DNA from: Caulobacterales bacterium
GTDB lineage: Bacteria > Pseudomonadota > Alphaproteobacteria > Caulobacterales > Caulobacteraceae
DNA: 33,068 bases
NCBI GenBank assembly: GCA_017302105.1
Contig: JAFLCS010000009.1
Span: 1 to 33,068, forward strand
Direction: 5' to 3'
Below the pieces are notes generated by a model. The model was given only the letters and a program-made list of their open reading frames with translations. It ran no database searches and was not told the DNA's origin. Each line of letters opens with the position of its first letter. Position 1 is the first letter of the stretch. Positions 1 through 6,942 of the stretch are shown here, one piece after another. The position numbers were made by a program, and so were the translations under genes.

Positions 1-163
1 AGGCCGGGGCCATGCGGGCGCTGGGCTCAGGGGCCAGACGGTCAGCCGTATCGGCGGCGCCGGGCGGCGGCGGCGTGGCCGGAGCCAGTCCAGTCGCCGA
101 GGGCGGCGGGGCCGGCGCGGGTTCAGGCGGCGGCGGGGCCGGATGCTGATCGTCGTGCGACAT
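1..163 (-). CDS. Proline-rich N-terminus of an unidentified protein (partial)
   Basis: A reading frame begins at an ATG on the minus strand and stays open to the window edge, so only about 54 residues are visible. They begin MSHDDQHPAPPPPEPAPAPP and continue as a Pro/Ala-rich, presumably disordered segment with no signal peptide. A GGCGAC or GGGG tract upstream could serve as a weak ribosome binding site. The base composition and third-position GC are like those of the surrounding genes. Such a leader often precedes a membrane or enzymatic domain, but none is visible, so no function is assigned. Confidence 0.55.
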   Translation of the reverse strand, partial: MSHDDQHPAPPPPEPAPAPPPSATGLAPATPPPPGAADTADRLAPEPSARMAPA

Positions 164-376
164 GTCGCCTGTACTACCCCCGAAAAACTCCTGACCGACC
201 ACTATGGCCGGGCGGGGCGACCGCGCCGATGACCTTCGCCTCCGGCGCGAGCCGCTCGACACAGCTTCGCCCGCAACCGCCGGGCCGAGCAAGTGACGTT
301 TTCCATCCAGACGGCCTTGACCCGTGCCGGAGCGGCAAATTGGCTGGAGACGGCACCCAGCGGCGCAAGGGCGTGC

Positions 377-811
377 CTAGGCGCCAGGCTCCCGAGCAGC
401 CAGGATCCGAGTCATCAGGGCGATGAACTGGACCCGCTCCGCCGTGCTCAGGGGCGACAGGGCGGAGTCGTTCTCATCGAGCGCGGCCTGGACTGCCGCC
501 TGACGCAGACTACGCGCGTGCGGGGTCAGCCAGATGCGTTGGACCCGGCCATCATCCGGGTCGCGCTGACGCACAACCAGGCCGTCGCGCTCCATCCGCG
601 CCAGGGTTCCGGCCAGGGTCGCCTGTTCGATGTCGAGCCGCTGAACCAGTTGGCTCTGGGTCTGGCCGTCGGTCTCCCACAACTCCAGCAGGGCGGGGAA
701 GACTCCGGTGGACAGGCCCAGCGGCTTGATCCGGGCTGTCAGGCCGCGCGCGAACAGCCGGGCCAGGTGGTTCACCAGATAGCCGGCCGAGGCGTTTTTC
801 GTGAAATCCAT
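377..811 (-). CDS. MarR-family transcriptional regulator
   Basis: The 144-residue product has the size and layout of a MarR winged-helix repressor. It has an N-terminal dimerisation helix (about 1-35), a helix-turn-helix around TQSQLVQRLDIEQATLAGTL (about 60-80), a wing region with the typical basic pattern RDPDDGRVQRIWLT (about 92-106), and a C-terminal dimerisation helix. I chose the ATG at 811, which gives the usual MarR N-terminus and has GAAGG just upstream. An in-frame upstream start at 847 would lie inside the operator palindromes. The gene diverges from a small membrane protein gene, and two 12-base palindromes lie between them, so it probably represses that gene and itself. The inducing ligand is unknown. 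Confidence 0.9.
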   Translation of the reverse strand: MDFTKNASAGYLVNHLARLFARGLTARIKPLGLSTGVFPALLELWETDGQTQSQLVQRLDIEQATLAGTLARMERDGLVVRQRDPDDGRVQRIWLTPHARSLRQAAVQAALDENDSALSPLSTAERVQFIALMTRILAAREPGA

Positions 812-820
812 GGCCTTCGA

Positions 821-866
821 ATAGCATTGACATAGGATGCTATGCAAATATATAGGAGCCTATATA
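821..866. promoter_or_regulatory. Divergent promoter with two MarR-type operators
   Basis: On the plus strand a consensus -35 TTGACA (827-832) is followed after 16 bases by TATATA (849-854), a near-perfect sigma-70 promoter for the membrane protein gene. Two matching 12-base sites, ATAGGATGCTAT (832-843) and ATAGGAGCCTAT (852-863), start exactly 20 bases apart. The second extends to an 18-base palindrome with 8-base arms (849-866). A further inverted pair ATAGCAT/ATGCTAT spans 821-843. One site fills the promoter spacer and the other covers the -10, so a bound MarR dimer would block polymerase. That the neighbouring MarR protein is the ligand is inferred from position. Confidence 0.75.
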
Positions 867-879
867 ACGGAGATTGAAG

Positions 880-1326
880 ATGACCAAAACCGCCCATACC
901 CTTGCCGGACTCATCGCCCTTGTGATGATCGCGGCCTTCTGGATCTCGACGGTCCTGGCCGAACTGTTCGGCGGCCACGGGGTCGTCGTGCTGGTCAAGA
1001 CAGCCGTGCCCTGGGGCTTTCTGGTGCTGATTCCGGCACTGGCGGTGGCCGGGGCGACGGGGATGCGGCTCGCCTCTCGGATGCGCGGTCCGGTCATTGC
1101 CGCCAAGCGGGGGCGGATGCCGACTATCGCGGCCACCGGCCTGATGATCCTGATCCCTGCGGCCCTGTTCCTGTCATTCAAGGCCCAGTCCGGACAGTTC
1201 GATCTGACCTTCTACGCAGTTCAGGCGCTGGAGCTGCTGGCCGGGGCATCCAACCTCTATTTCATGGGCCGCAACGTCCGCGACGGCCTGCGCCTCTCGC
1301 GCCGGTTCACCGTGCGAACGGTTTGA
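880..1326 (+). CDS. Small four-helix integral membrane protein, unknown function
   Basis: The 148-residue product has four predicted membrane segments (about residues 8-28, 38-60, 80-100 and 107-128) and short charged loops, including a basic loop RGPVIAAKRGRMP between helices 2 and 3. I recognise no enzymatic motif. The ATG at 880 is preceded by GGAG at a seven-base spacing; a TTG six bases earlier is less likely. It is divergent from, and probably repressed by, the MarR gene. By analogy with other MarR-membrane protein pairs it may respond to a small toxic compound, but that is inference only. Confidence 0.75.
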   Translation: MTKTAHTLAGLIALVMIAAFWISTVLAELFGGHGVVVLVKTAVPWGFLVLIPALAVAGATGMRLASRMRGPVIAAKRGRMPTIAATGLMILIPAALFLSFKAQSGQFDLTFYAVQALELLAGASNLYFMGRNVRDGLRLSRRFTVRTV

Positions 1327-1345
1327 GGGAGAAGGACTCCCGTTT
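1327..1345 (+). terminator. Possible weak terminator hairpin
   Basis: GGGAG (1327-1331) pairs with CTCCC (1337-1341) around a five-base loop directly after the stop codon of the membrane protein gene, and is followed by GTTT. The stem is short and the T tract poor, so this is a weak candidate. Confidence 0.25.
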
Positions 1346-1399
1346 GTAGCAGGTCACCGCCCCATGACGCGCCGCCGTGATGGCGCTATAGGCGCGGTC

Positions 1400-1786
1400 A
1401 TGACCCGTCTTTTTCTTGTGGCCCTGGGCGGCGCGATCGGCGCATCGGCGCGCTATGGGCTGGGCCTGGCGGCGCTCAGGGTGGTGCCGGGCGCGGCGTG
1501 GCCGTGGGCGACCTTTGCGGCCAATGTCCTGGGCGGGCTTCTGATGGGCCTGCTGGTCGGATGGTTGGCGCTCAAGGGCGGGGCCGAGCAAGAGGCGCTG
1601 CGCCTGTTCGCGGCGGTCGGCGTACTGGGCGGCTTCACCACCTTTTCGGCCTTTTCGCTGGAGGCGGTCCAGATGATCGAGCGGCGTCAGTGGGCGATGG
1701 CCGGCGGCTATGTCGCCCTGTCCGTCGTCCTGTCCATCACGGCCCTGTTCGCCGGGCTGATGATCGCGCGCCGGGGGTTCGCATGA
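1400..1786 (+). CDS. crcB: Fluoride ion channel CrcB/Fluc
   Basis: The 128-residue protein is the usual length for Fluc, a dual-topology homodimer that exports fluoride passively across the inner membrane. Four hydrophobic helices are visible. Family signatures are present: the N-terminal GGAIGASARYGLG, the pore asparagine in TFAANVLGG, and the phenylalanine-rich GGFTTFSAFSLE that lines the fluoride path and holds the central sodium site. I start at ATG 1400 because family members begin with this MTRLFLVALGG-type segment; an upstream ATG at 1364 adds 12 atypical residues. I see no fluoride riboswitch in the leader. Its stop codon overlaps the start of the next gene (ATGA), so the two are probably translated together. 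Confidence 0.95.
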   Translation: MTRLFLVALGGAIGASARYGLGLAALRVVPGAAWPWATFAANVLGGLLMGLLVGWLALKGGAEQEALRLFAAVGVLGGFTTFSAFSLEAVQMIERRQWAMAGGYVALSVVLSITALFAGLMIARRGFA

Positions 1787-2775
1787 GCCGCGAGGTCAAG
1801 ACCCTGTCCGTCGACGCGGGCGAAGACGGTGTGCGGCTGGATCGCTGGTTCCGCCGGCGCTGGCCGCATCTGTCGAACATCCAGATCAATAAGCTGGCGC
1901 GTTCGGGCCAGATCCGGGTCGATGGGGCGCGGGTCAAGGGCGACAGTCGCCTGTCGGCTGGATCGCAGGTGCGGGTGCCGCCCCTGCCTGAGCCGGGCGA
2001 ACGGCCCGAGGGCCCGCCGCCGCTGTCCGATCAGGACGTGCGCTTCGTCAAAGGTCTGGTCCTGTACGAAGACGAGGACGTTATCGCCCTGAACAAGCCG
2101 GCCGGCCTGGCGGTCCAGGGCGGCACCAAGACCACCCGCCATATCGACCGGCTGCTCAGCGCCTGGGGCGAGGGGCTGGAGCGGCCGCGTCTGGTTCACC
2201 GTCTGGATCGCGATACGTCGGGCGTCCTGCTGCTGGGACGTTCACCGGGGGCGGCGGCCAAGCTGGCCGGGGCCTTCGCCCGGCGCCGCGCCAGGAAGAC
2301 CTATTGGGCCATCGTCAACGGTGCCCCCAAGCCGGGGCAGGGGACGCTGGATCTGCCGCTGATCAAGACGGGCGTCGGGGATCGCGAGATGATCCGCCCG
2401 GCCGATCCCAAGGACCGCGAGGCCGATCCGGCGGTCACCGACTATGTCACCATCTCCCGCGCCGGCCACCGCGCCGCCTGGATGGCGCTGCGCCCCCTGA
2501 CCGGGCGCACGCACCAGCTGCGGGTCCATATGAAGGCGCTGGGCCACCCGATCCTGGGCGATCCGAAATACGGCGACCTGACCAGCGCCGACCTGTCCGA
2601 GGGGCTGATGCTGCAACTGCACCACCGTCGCATCGAGCTGGAGCATCCGACCGGCGGCAAGCTGATCGTCGAGGCACCCCTCAGCCGCGAGATGAAGGCC
2701 GGCTTCGAGCGGTTCGGCTTCTCCGAAGACGAGGCCGAGGTCGATCCGTTCGCACAGCTGGGGCGTCGCCGATGA
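1783..2775 (+). CDS. rluC: RluC/RluD-type 23S rRNA pseudouridine synthase
   Basis: This 330-residue enzyme isomerises specific uridines of 23S rRNA. An N-terminal S4 RNA-binding domain (about residues 1-80, with LDRWFRRRWPHLSN and INKLARSGQIRVDG) is followed by a catalytic domain. The active-site aspartate is in HRLDRDTSG (about residue 142), and the later family motifs RTHQLRVHMKALGHPILGD and the LQLHHRRIELEHP segment are present. The ATG overlaps the crcB stop as ATGA; in-frame sequence further upstream is just the antisense-like extension through crcB. Its own stop overlaps the ATP12 gene start in the same way. Alphaproteobacterial homologues are normally annotated RluC, but RluD specificity cannot be excluded from sequence alone. 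Confidence 0.92.
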   Translation: MSREVKTLSVDAGEDGVRLDRWFRRRWPHLSNIQINKLARSGQIRVDGARVKGDSRLSAGSQVRVPPLPEPGERPEGPPPLSDQDVRFVKGLVLYEDEDVIALNKPAGLAVQGGTKTTRHIDRLLSAWGEGLERPRLVHRLDRDTSGVLLLGRSPGAAAKLAGAFARRRARKTYWAIVNGAPKPGQGTLDLPLIKTGVGDREMIRPADPKDREADPAVTDYVTISRAGHRAAWMALRPLTGRTHQLRVHMKALGHPILGDPKYGDLTSADLSEGLMLQLHHRRIELEHPTGGKLIVEAPLSREMKAGFERFGFSEDEAEVDPFAQLGRRR

Positions 2776-3545
2776 GTGGAGGTTCGATCCCGCCGCTGGA
2801 CCCGCACGTCGCCGCTCGCAAGGGCTTTCGCGAGGCCGAGGACCGCATCAAGCGGTTCTGGAAGACGGTCGCGGTCGAGCCGGGCGAGGGCGGCTGGCGC
2901 GTGCTGCTGGACGGCCGTTCGCCCAAGACGCCGGTGGGTCACGCCCTGACCCTGCCCACCGAGGCCACCGCGCGCCTGGTCGCTGACGAATGGACCGCCC
3001 AGGGTGAGCACCTTGACCCGGCGACCATGCCGGCCACCCGCCTGGCCTCCACCGCCATCGACCGAATCCCGATGGCCCGCACCGAGACCGCCGAGGAGAT
3101 CGCCCGCTACGCCGGCTCGGACGGCCTGTGCTATTTCGCCGACGGTCCCGAGAGCCTGATCGCGCGCCAGCAGGCCGAGTGGGGCCCCTGGCTGGACTGG
3201 GCCGACCGGGATCTGGGCGTGCGTCTGATCCGGGCCGAGGGCATCGGCCATGTCGCCCAGCCGCCCGAGAGCCTGATCCGGGTGCGCGATCTGGCGCTGG
3301 ATCTGGACGACTTCGCCCTGACAGGTCTGGCCACGGCGGTCGGCCTGTTCGGCTCGGCCGTCCTGGCCCTGGCGCTCCAGCGCGGCGCCCTCAGCGGCGA
3401 GGTGGCCTTTGACCTGTCGCGCCTGGAAGAGGCCCATCAGGAAAGCCAGTGGGGCGTCGACGCCGAAGCCGCCCAGCGCACCGCCAACCGCCGCGCCGAG
3501 GCGGGCCTGCTGGAGCAATGGTTCGGGGCGCTGGGGGCGGCCTAA
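2772..3545 (+). CDS. ATP12-family F1-ATPase assembly chaperone
   Basis: The 257-residue protein matches the ATP12 family, which in mitochondria binds the F1 alpha subunit before alpha-beta assembly; the role of the bacterial homologues is inferred from that. Family features seen are the early RFWKTVAVEPGEGGWRVLLDGRSPKTP segment, described here by its core RVLLDGRSPKTP (about 40-51), the motif RLASTAIDRI (about 96-105), the YAGSDGLCYFADGPESL block and the C-terminal EESQWG-like EAHQESQWGVDAEA. The start overlaps the rluC stop (ATGA), so crcB, rluC and this gene form a translationally coupled run. The same rluC-ATP12 order is common in alphaproteobacteria. Confidence 0.92.
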   Translation: MSGGSIPPLDPHVAARKGFREAEDRIKRFWKTVAVEPGEGGWRVLLDGRSPKTPVGHALTLPTEATARLVADEWTAQGEHLDPATMPATRLASTAIDRIPMARTETAEEIARYAGSDGLCYFADGPESLIARQQAEWGPWLDWADRDLGVRLIRAEGIGHVAQPPESLIRVRDLALDLDDFALTGLATAVGLFGSAVLALALQRGALSGEVAFDLSRLEEAHQESQWGVDAEAAQRTANRRAEAGLLEQWFGALGAA

Positions 3546-3605
3546 TCATCTGGGTAGCCACACCGCCGCCGCCGTGAGACGGTTGCCGAAACTCGGAGCC
3601 GGCCC

Positions 3606-4304
3606 ATGACGTTGCGAACGCTTGCAGTGTTCCTCCTGACGCTGTCTGCGACGGGCACCGCGCGCGCTCAGGCGCTCGACACGCCGGCGATTGAGGCCCG
3701 CTGCGGACTGGTCGACGAATATGTTGCCAGAACCGGGCCCGTCCAGGGTTCGATCCGTCGTTTGCCCAGCGGCTACGACATCAATCTCTTTGTCATGGCG
3801 CAGGCGTCGCGGTCGCCGGTCGGTGAGCTTTTGGATCAGCCCGCCGACGAGGGATTCGTAAGTCTCGTGCTGCAGTCGCCGACGCTTGATCTGGAGGATC
3901 CAGGACGGGTGGTTCACAGCGTGAGCGTGCGGGCCCGCTCGGTCGCGGCAGAGGTCGGACCGTCCCGCTGGGGCGTCCAGCTGCTGACCGACGGGCGAAC
4001 CCAGCGGTACGCCTCAGGCGGCGACCAGACCGTCAGGATCGACACACAGTGGACGAACTATCCAAGGCGGGGCGCGGGGCCCATCCTGGTCCTGATCAAT
4101 AGGGGCGCTGACACCCCGGCCAGCGCAGTCTTTCAACGCTTCGTCGCCGCCGAGGTAATGACCGCCGAGTTCTATGAGCCGCGCACCCTGACCTCGCCCC
4201 GTCGCCTGTTCGTCGTCTCGGCGTTTTCAATCGAGCCCCTTGATCGTTTCCTGGCGGACGCGGGCGCACACTTTGCCGCCTGTAACGCCCAGGGGGATGG
4301 ATGA
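3606..4304 (+). CDS. Secreted protein of unknown function
   Basis: The 232-residue product begins with a clear Sec signal peptide (MTLRTLAVFLLTLSATG) with a likely cleavage after ARA at about residue 21-22. The mature part has two cysteines, C34-like in EARCGL near the N-terminus and one in AACNAQ at the C-terminus, which could form a disulfide that closes the domain. The middle is mixed beta-rich sequence with no motif I recognise. CGGAG lies about ten bases before the ATG. It stands 60 bases after the ATP12 gene and ends directly at the operator-like repeat of the next operon. It is probably periplasmic; no function is proposed. Confidence 0.75.
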   Translation: MTLRTLAVFLLTLSATGTARAQALDTPAIEARCGLVDEYVARTGPVQGSIRRLPSGYDINLFVMAQASRSPVGELLDQPADEGFVSLVLQSPTLDLEDPGRVVHSVSVRARSVAAEVGPSRWGVQLLTDGRTQRYASGGDQTVRIDTQWTNYPRRGAGPILVLINRGADTPASAVFQRFVAAEVMTAEFYEPRTLTSPRRLFVVSAFSIEPLDRFLADAGAHFAACNAQGDG

Positions 4305-4371
4305 TTTTCCAACTCGGAAAATTATCACTTGCCATCACGGAAAATGACGGATAGTTTTCCAACATGGAAAG
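4305..4371 (+). promoter_or_regulatory. Paired operator-like inverted repeats upstream of a regulator operon
   Basis: Two near-identical 17-base sites, TTTTCCAACTCGGAAAA (4305-4321) and TTTTCCAACATGGAAAG (4355-4371), begin exactly 50 bases apart; each is an inverted repeat of TTTTCC and GGAAAA. A third GGAAAA half-site is at 4339-4344. Between them is a plausible but weak promoter, TTGCCA (4329-4334), 17 bases, TAGTTT (4352-4357), overlapping the second site. The operon downstream encodes a winged-helix regulator, so autorepression through these sites is the simplest reading. Confidence 0.65.
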
Positions 4372-4381
4372 TGAGGTCGCC

Positions 4382-4831
4382 ATGACGAACGAGTCCGATC
4401 CGCGTGAGGCTCTGGCCGAGATCGCCGCCGCCCGCGCCAGCCTGGGGCAGGAGCTGAGTTATCCCTTCCTCTATGACCTGGCTTACGGCGGGGTGCTGGC
4501 CCTGATGGTCGGGGGTGCCGGTCTGCAAAGCCCGTGGAGCACCATCACTCTGGGTGTTTCGCTGACGGCCCTGGTCCTGATGATCAACTGGTGGCGCAAG
4601 CACACAGGCTGGTGGGTCAACGGCTTTTCGCCGCCGCGTGCGCGCTGGGTCGCCATCGGCCTGAGCGTCGTGGTGATGGCCCTGATGGGCCTGTCGTTCT
4701 GGCCGCGTTTCGGCGACGGGCCGCTGTGGGTGGCGCTGGTTGCGGGCGCCCTGGCCGGGATCGCCGGGATCATCGGCGGACGCCTCTGGATGGCCGTCTA
4801 TCGACGGGAGCTGAGGGAGACGGCGCGATGA
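4382..4831 (+). CDS. Membrane protein paired with a winged-helix regulator
   Basis: The 149-residue product has a short acidic cytoplasmic N-terminus (about 1-30), then four hydrophobic segments (about 33-50, 53-70, 90-107 and 116-136) and a basic C-terminal tail. The aromatic loop INWWRKHTGWWVNGFSPPRARW between helices 2 and 3 is a striking feature (core WWRKHTGWW). I chose ATG 4382, which has GTGAGG five bases upstream; ATG 4364 sits inside the operator repeat and lacks a ribosome binding site. Its stop overlaps the regulator's start (ATGA). This pair occurs widely in Gram-negative genomes as a membrane protein plus small DNA-binding protein, but I know of no established function. Confidence 0.8.
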   Translation: MTNESDPREALAEIAAARASLGQELSYPFLYDLAYGGVLALMVGGAGLQSPWSTITLGVSLTALVLMINWWRKHTGWWVNGFSPPRARWVAIGLSVVVMALMGLSFWPRFGDGPLWVALVAGALAGIAGIIGGRLWMAVYRRELRETAR

Positions 4832-5154
4832 GCCACGTGCCGGTCTTCGACTCCGTCATCCATGCGCCCGGCCGGCTGCAGATCTGCGCCATCCTGTCCA
4901 GCGTCGACGACGCCGAGTTCGCCATGGTCCGCGACGCCATCAAGGTTTCGGACTCGGTCCTGTCCAAACATCTGAAACAGTTGGAGGAGGCCGGCTACGT
5001 CAAGCTGAGCAAGGCCGCCGAGAACGGTCGTCAGCGCACCTGGATCGCCCTGACCTCTGCCGGCCGCAAGGCCTTCGCCGCCCATGTCGCCGAGCTGAAC
5101 CGCCTGGCCGCCCTGACCGCCCCCGCGCCGATCGGCCAGGGGTTTTCGGGCTGA
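4828..5154 (+). CDS. Winged-helix transcriptional regulator
   Basis: The 108-residue protein is essentially one winged-helix DNA-binding domain of the MarR/ArsR-like HTH_34 type. The helix-turn-helix covers about residues 25-60 (AMVRDAIKVSDSVLSKHLKQ, recognition helix SDSVLSKHLKQLEEAGYV), and the wing has the basic KAAENGRQRTWIALT (about 65-79). No metal-binding cysteine motif is seen. It is cotranscribed and translationally coupled (ATGA) with the membrane protein. Two operator-like repeats stand before the operon, so it probably controls its own expression. The signal may be relayed from, or sensed with, its membrane partner; that is inference. Confidence 0.88.
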   Translation: MSHVPVFDSVIHAPGRLQICAILSSVDDAEFAMVRDAIKVSDSVLSKHLKQLEEAGYVKLSKAAENGRQRTWIALTSAGRKAFAAHVAELNRLAALTAPAPIGQGFSG

Positions 5155-5170
5155 GAAGGAACACCTTCTT
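5154..5170 (+). terminator. Hairpin after the regulator gene
   Basis: AGAAGG (5154-5159) pairs perfectly with CCTTCT (5164-5169) around an AACA loop right at the stop codon. There is only TTG after the stem, so it is a weak intrinsic terminator at best. Confidence 0.35.
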
Positions 5171-5227
5171 GCCAGCCCCGCTTCTGCTCCGTAAGCCACC
5201 CCAAAGGTTCCCGGAGCGCGTCCCCCC

Positions 5228-6760
5228 ATGCAGCACATCCTCGAAGAGCTTGAGCGCCGGCGTCAGGCCGCCAAACTGGGCGGCGGCGAAAAGCGGATCG
5301 CCAGCCAGCACGCCAAGGGCAAGCTGACCGCGCGCGAACGCATCTCCGTGCTGCTCGACGAAGGCTCGTTCGAGGAAACCGATATGTTCGTCGAGCACCG
5401 CTCGCACGACTTCGGCATGGAGGATCAGCGCATCCCCGGCGACGGCGTGGTCACCGGCCGCGGTCTGATCGACGGGCGGCTGGTCTATGTCTTCTCCAAG
5501 GATTTCACCGTCTTCGGTGGCTCCTTGTCGGGCGCCCATGCGGCCAAGATCGTCAAGCTGCAGAAGATGGCCCTGACCAACGGCGCGCCGATCATCGGCC
5601 TGTTCGACGCCGGCGGCGCGCGCATCCAGGAGGGCGTCGAAAGCCTGGCCGGCTATGCCGACATCTTCCTGCAGAACACCCTGGCCAGTGGCGTCATCCC
5701 CCAGATCAGCGTCATCATGGGCCCGTGCGCGGGCGGCGACGTCTATTCGCCGGCCCTGACCGACTTCATCTTCATGGTGAAGGACACCAGCTATATGTAC
5801 GTCACCGGCCCGGACGTGGTGAAGACGGTGACCAATGAAATCGTCACCCATGAGGAACTGGGCGGCGCCAGCGTCCACACCAAGAAGTCCGGCGTCTCGG
5901 ACGGGGCCTTCGACAACGATCTGGAATGTCTGGCTGAGGTCCGCCGCCTGATCGGTTTCCTGCCGCTGTCCAACCGCGAAAAGCCGCCGCTGCGTGAGCC
6001 GTTCGATGAGCCGGACCGCGACGAGCCCAGCCTGGACAGCCTGGTCCCGACCAATCCGAACAAGCCCTATGACATCAAGGAGTTGATCCTCAAGGTCGCC
6101 GACGAGGCCGACTTCTTCGAGATCGCCCCGGACTACGCCAAGAACATCGTGGTCGGCTTCGGTCGGCTGGATGGCCAGCCGGTCGGCTTCGTGGCCAATC
6201 AGCCGCTGGCCCTGGCCGGGGTGCTGGACATCGACAGCTCCAAGAAGGCCGCCCGTTTCGTGCGCTTCTGCGACGCCTTCGACATCCCGATCGTCACCTT
6301 CGTGGACGTGCCGGGCTTCATGCCGGGCACCAAGCAGGAGTACGGCGGCCTGATCAAGAATGGAGCCAAGCTCTTGTTCGCCTATGCCGAGGCGACGGTG
6401 CCCAAGCTGACCGTCATCACGCGCAAGGCCTATGGCGGCGCCTATGATGTGATGAGCTCCAAGCACCTGCGCGGCGACGTCAACTACGCCTGGCCCTCGG
6501 CCGAGATCGCCGTCATGGGGGCCAAGGGCGCGGTCGAGATCATCTTCCGCAAGGAGGCCGGCGACCCCGAAGCCCTCGCCGCCCGCGAAGCCGAATACAA
6601 GGACCGCTTCGCCAACCCCTTCGTCGCCGCCCGCCTGGGCTACATCGACGACGTCATCATGCCGCATGGGACAAGGCGGCGGTTGATTAGGGCGCTACGG
6701 ACGCTGAAGAACAAACAGGCCGAGAACCCGTGGAAAAAGCACGATAATATTCCTTTGTGA
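5228..6760 (+). CDS. pccB: Propionyl-CoA carboxylase beta subunit (carboxyltransferase)
   Basis: The 510-residue protein carries out the second half reaction of propionyl-CoA carboxylase, moving the carboxyl from biotin to propionyl-CoA to give methylmalonyl-CoA. It has the two crotonase-like carboxyltransferase halves: the N-half with [17 protein letters not shown] (about 123-139) and [16 protein letters not shown] (about 162-177), and the C-half with [16 protein letters not shown] (about 358-373) and [13 protein letters not shown] (about 398-410). The C-terminal [12 protein letters not shown] is typical of PccB. Length is normal. The biotin-carrying alpha subunit is not in this window. The downstream gene is a low-GC insertion, so the usual neighbours may be displaced. 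Confidence 0.96.
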   Translation: MQHILEELERRRQAAKLGGGEKRIASQHAKGKLTARERISVLLDEGSFEETDMFVEHRSHDFGMEDQRIPGDGVVTGRGLIDGRLVYVFSKDFTVFGGSLSGAHAAKIVKLQKMALTNGAPIIGLFDAGGARIQEGVESLAGYADIFLQNTLASGVIPQISVIMGPCAGGDVYSPALTDFIFMVKDTSYMYVTGPDVVKTVTNEIVTHEELGGASVHTKKSGVSDGAFDNDLECLAEVRRLIGFLPLSNREKPPLREPFDEPDRDEPSLDSLVPTNPNKPYDIKELILKVADEADFFEIAPDYAKNIVVGFGRLDGQPVGFVANQPLALAGVLDIDSSKKAARFVRFCDAFDIPIVTFVDVPGFMPGTKQEYGGLIKNGAKLLFAYAEATVPKLTVITRKAYGGAYDVMSSKHLRGDVNYAWPSAEIAVMGAKGAVEIIFRKEAGDPEALAAREAEYKDRFANPFVAARLGYIDDVIMPHGTRRRLIRALRTLKNKQAENPWKKHDNIPL

Positions 6761-6893
6761 GAATGCCGAGGATTTATTCTCGCTAACGCGTGCCAAGGGT
6801 TTGGATTTTTTCTCGCTCGAGAATTTGGTCGTCGGACAAATGATCGGATTATTCTCGTTTTTATTTGTGTGACGTCACGTATTTCTTCTCGCT
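6757..6893 (+). promoter_or_regulatory. AT-rich leader with four phased direct repeats and a palindrome
   Basis: Four copies of TT-N-TTCTCG-Y-T lie in this low-GC intergenic region at 6774-6784, 6807-6817, 6849-6859 and 6883-6893. Start-to-start distances are 33, 42 and 34 bases, near whole numbers of helical turns. The second copy is also half of the palindrome TTCTCGCTCGAGAA (6810-6823). An inverted GAGAAT/ATTCTC pair (6759-6764, 6776-6781) sits at the pccB stop. A perfect palindrome GTGACGTCAC (6869-6878) lies between the last two repeats. These look like cooperative protein-binding sites upstream of the next gene; the protein is unknown and could be that gene's own product. Confidence 0.6.
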
Positions 6894-6942
6894 TGAAAAA
6901 TGAATATTTGAGGTCGATCTTTGAGGGGAAAGGAATTTCGCC

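Noticed and set aside
164-376. Gene between the partial protein and marR
   Set aside because: Short frames on both strands lack ribosome binding sites and protein-like composition.
1327-1399. Fluoride riboswitch before crcB
   Set aside because: The conserved fluoride-aptamer core is not recognisable in this short leader.
5000-6667. 555-codon minus-strand open frame opposite pccB
   Set aside because: Antisense shadow of pccB and the regulator gene.
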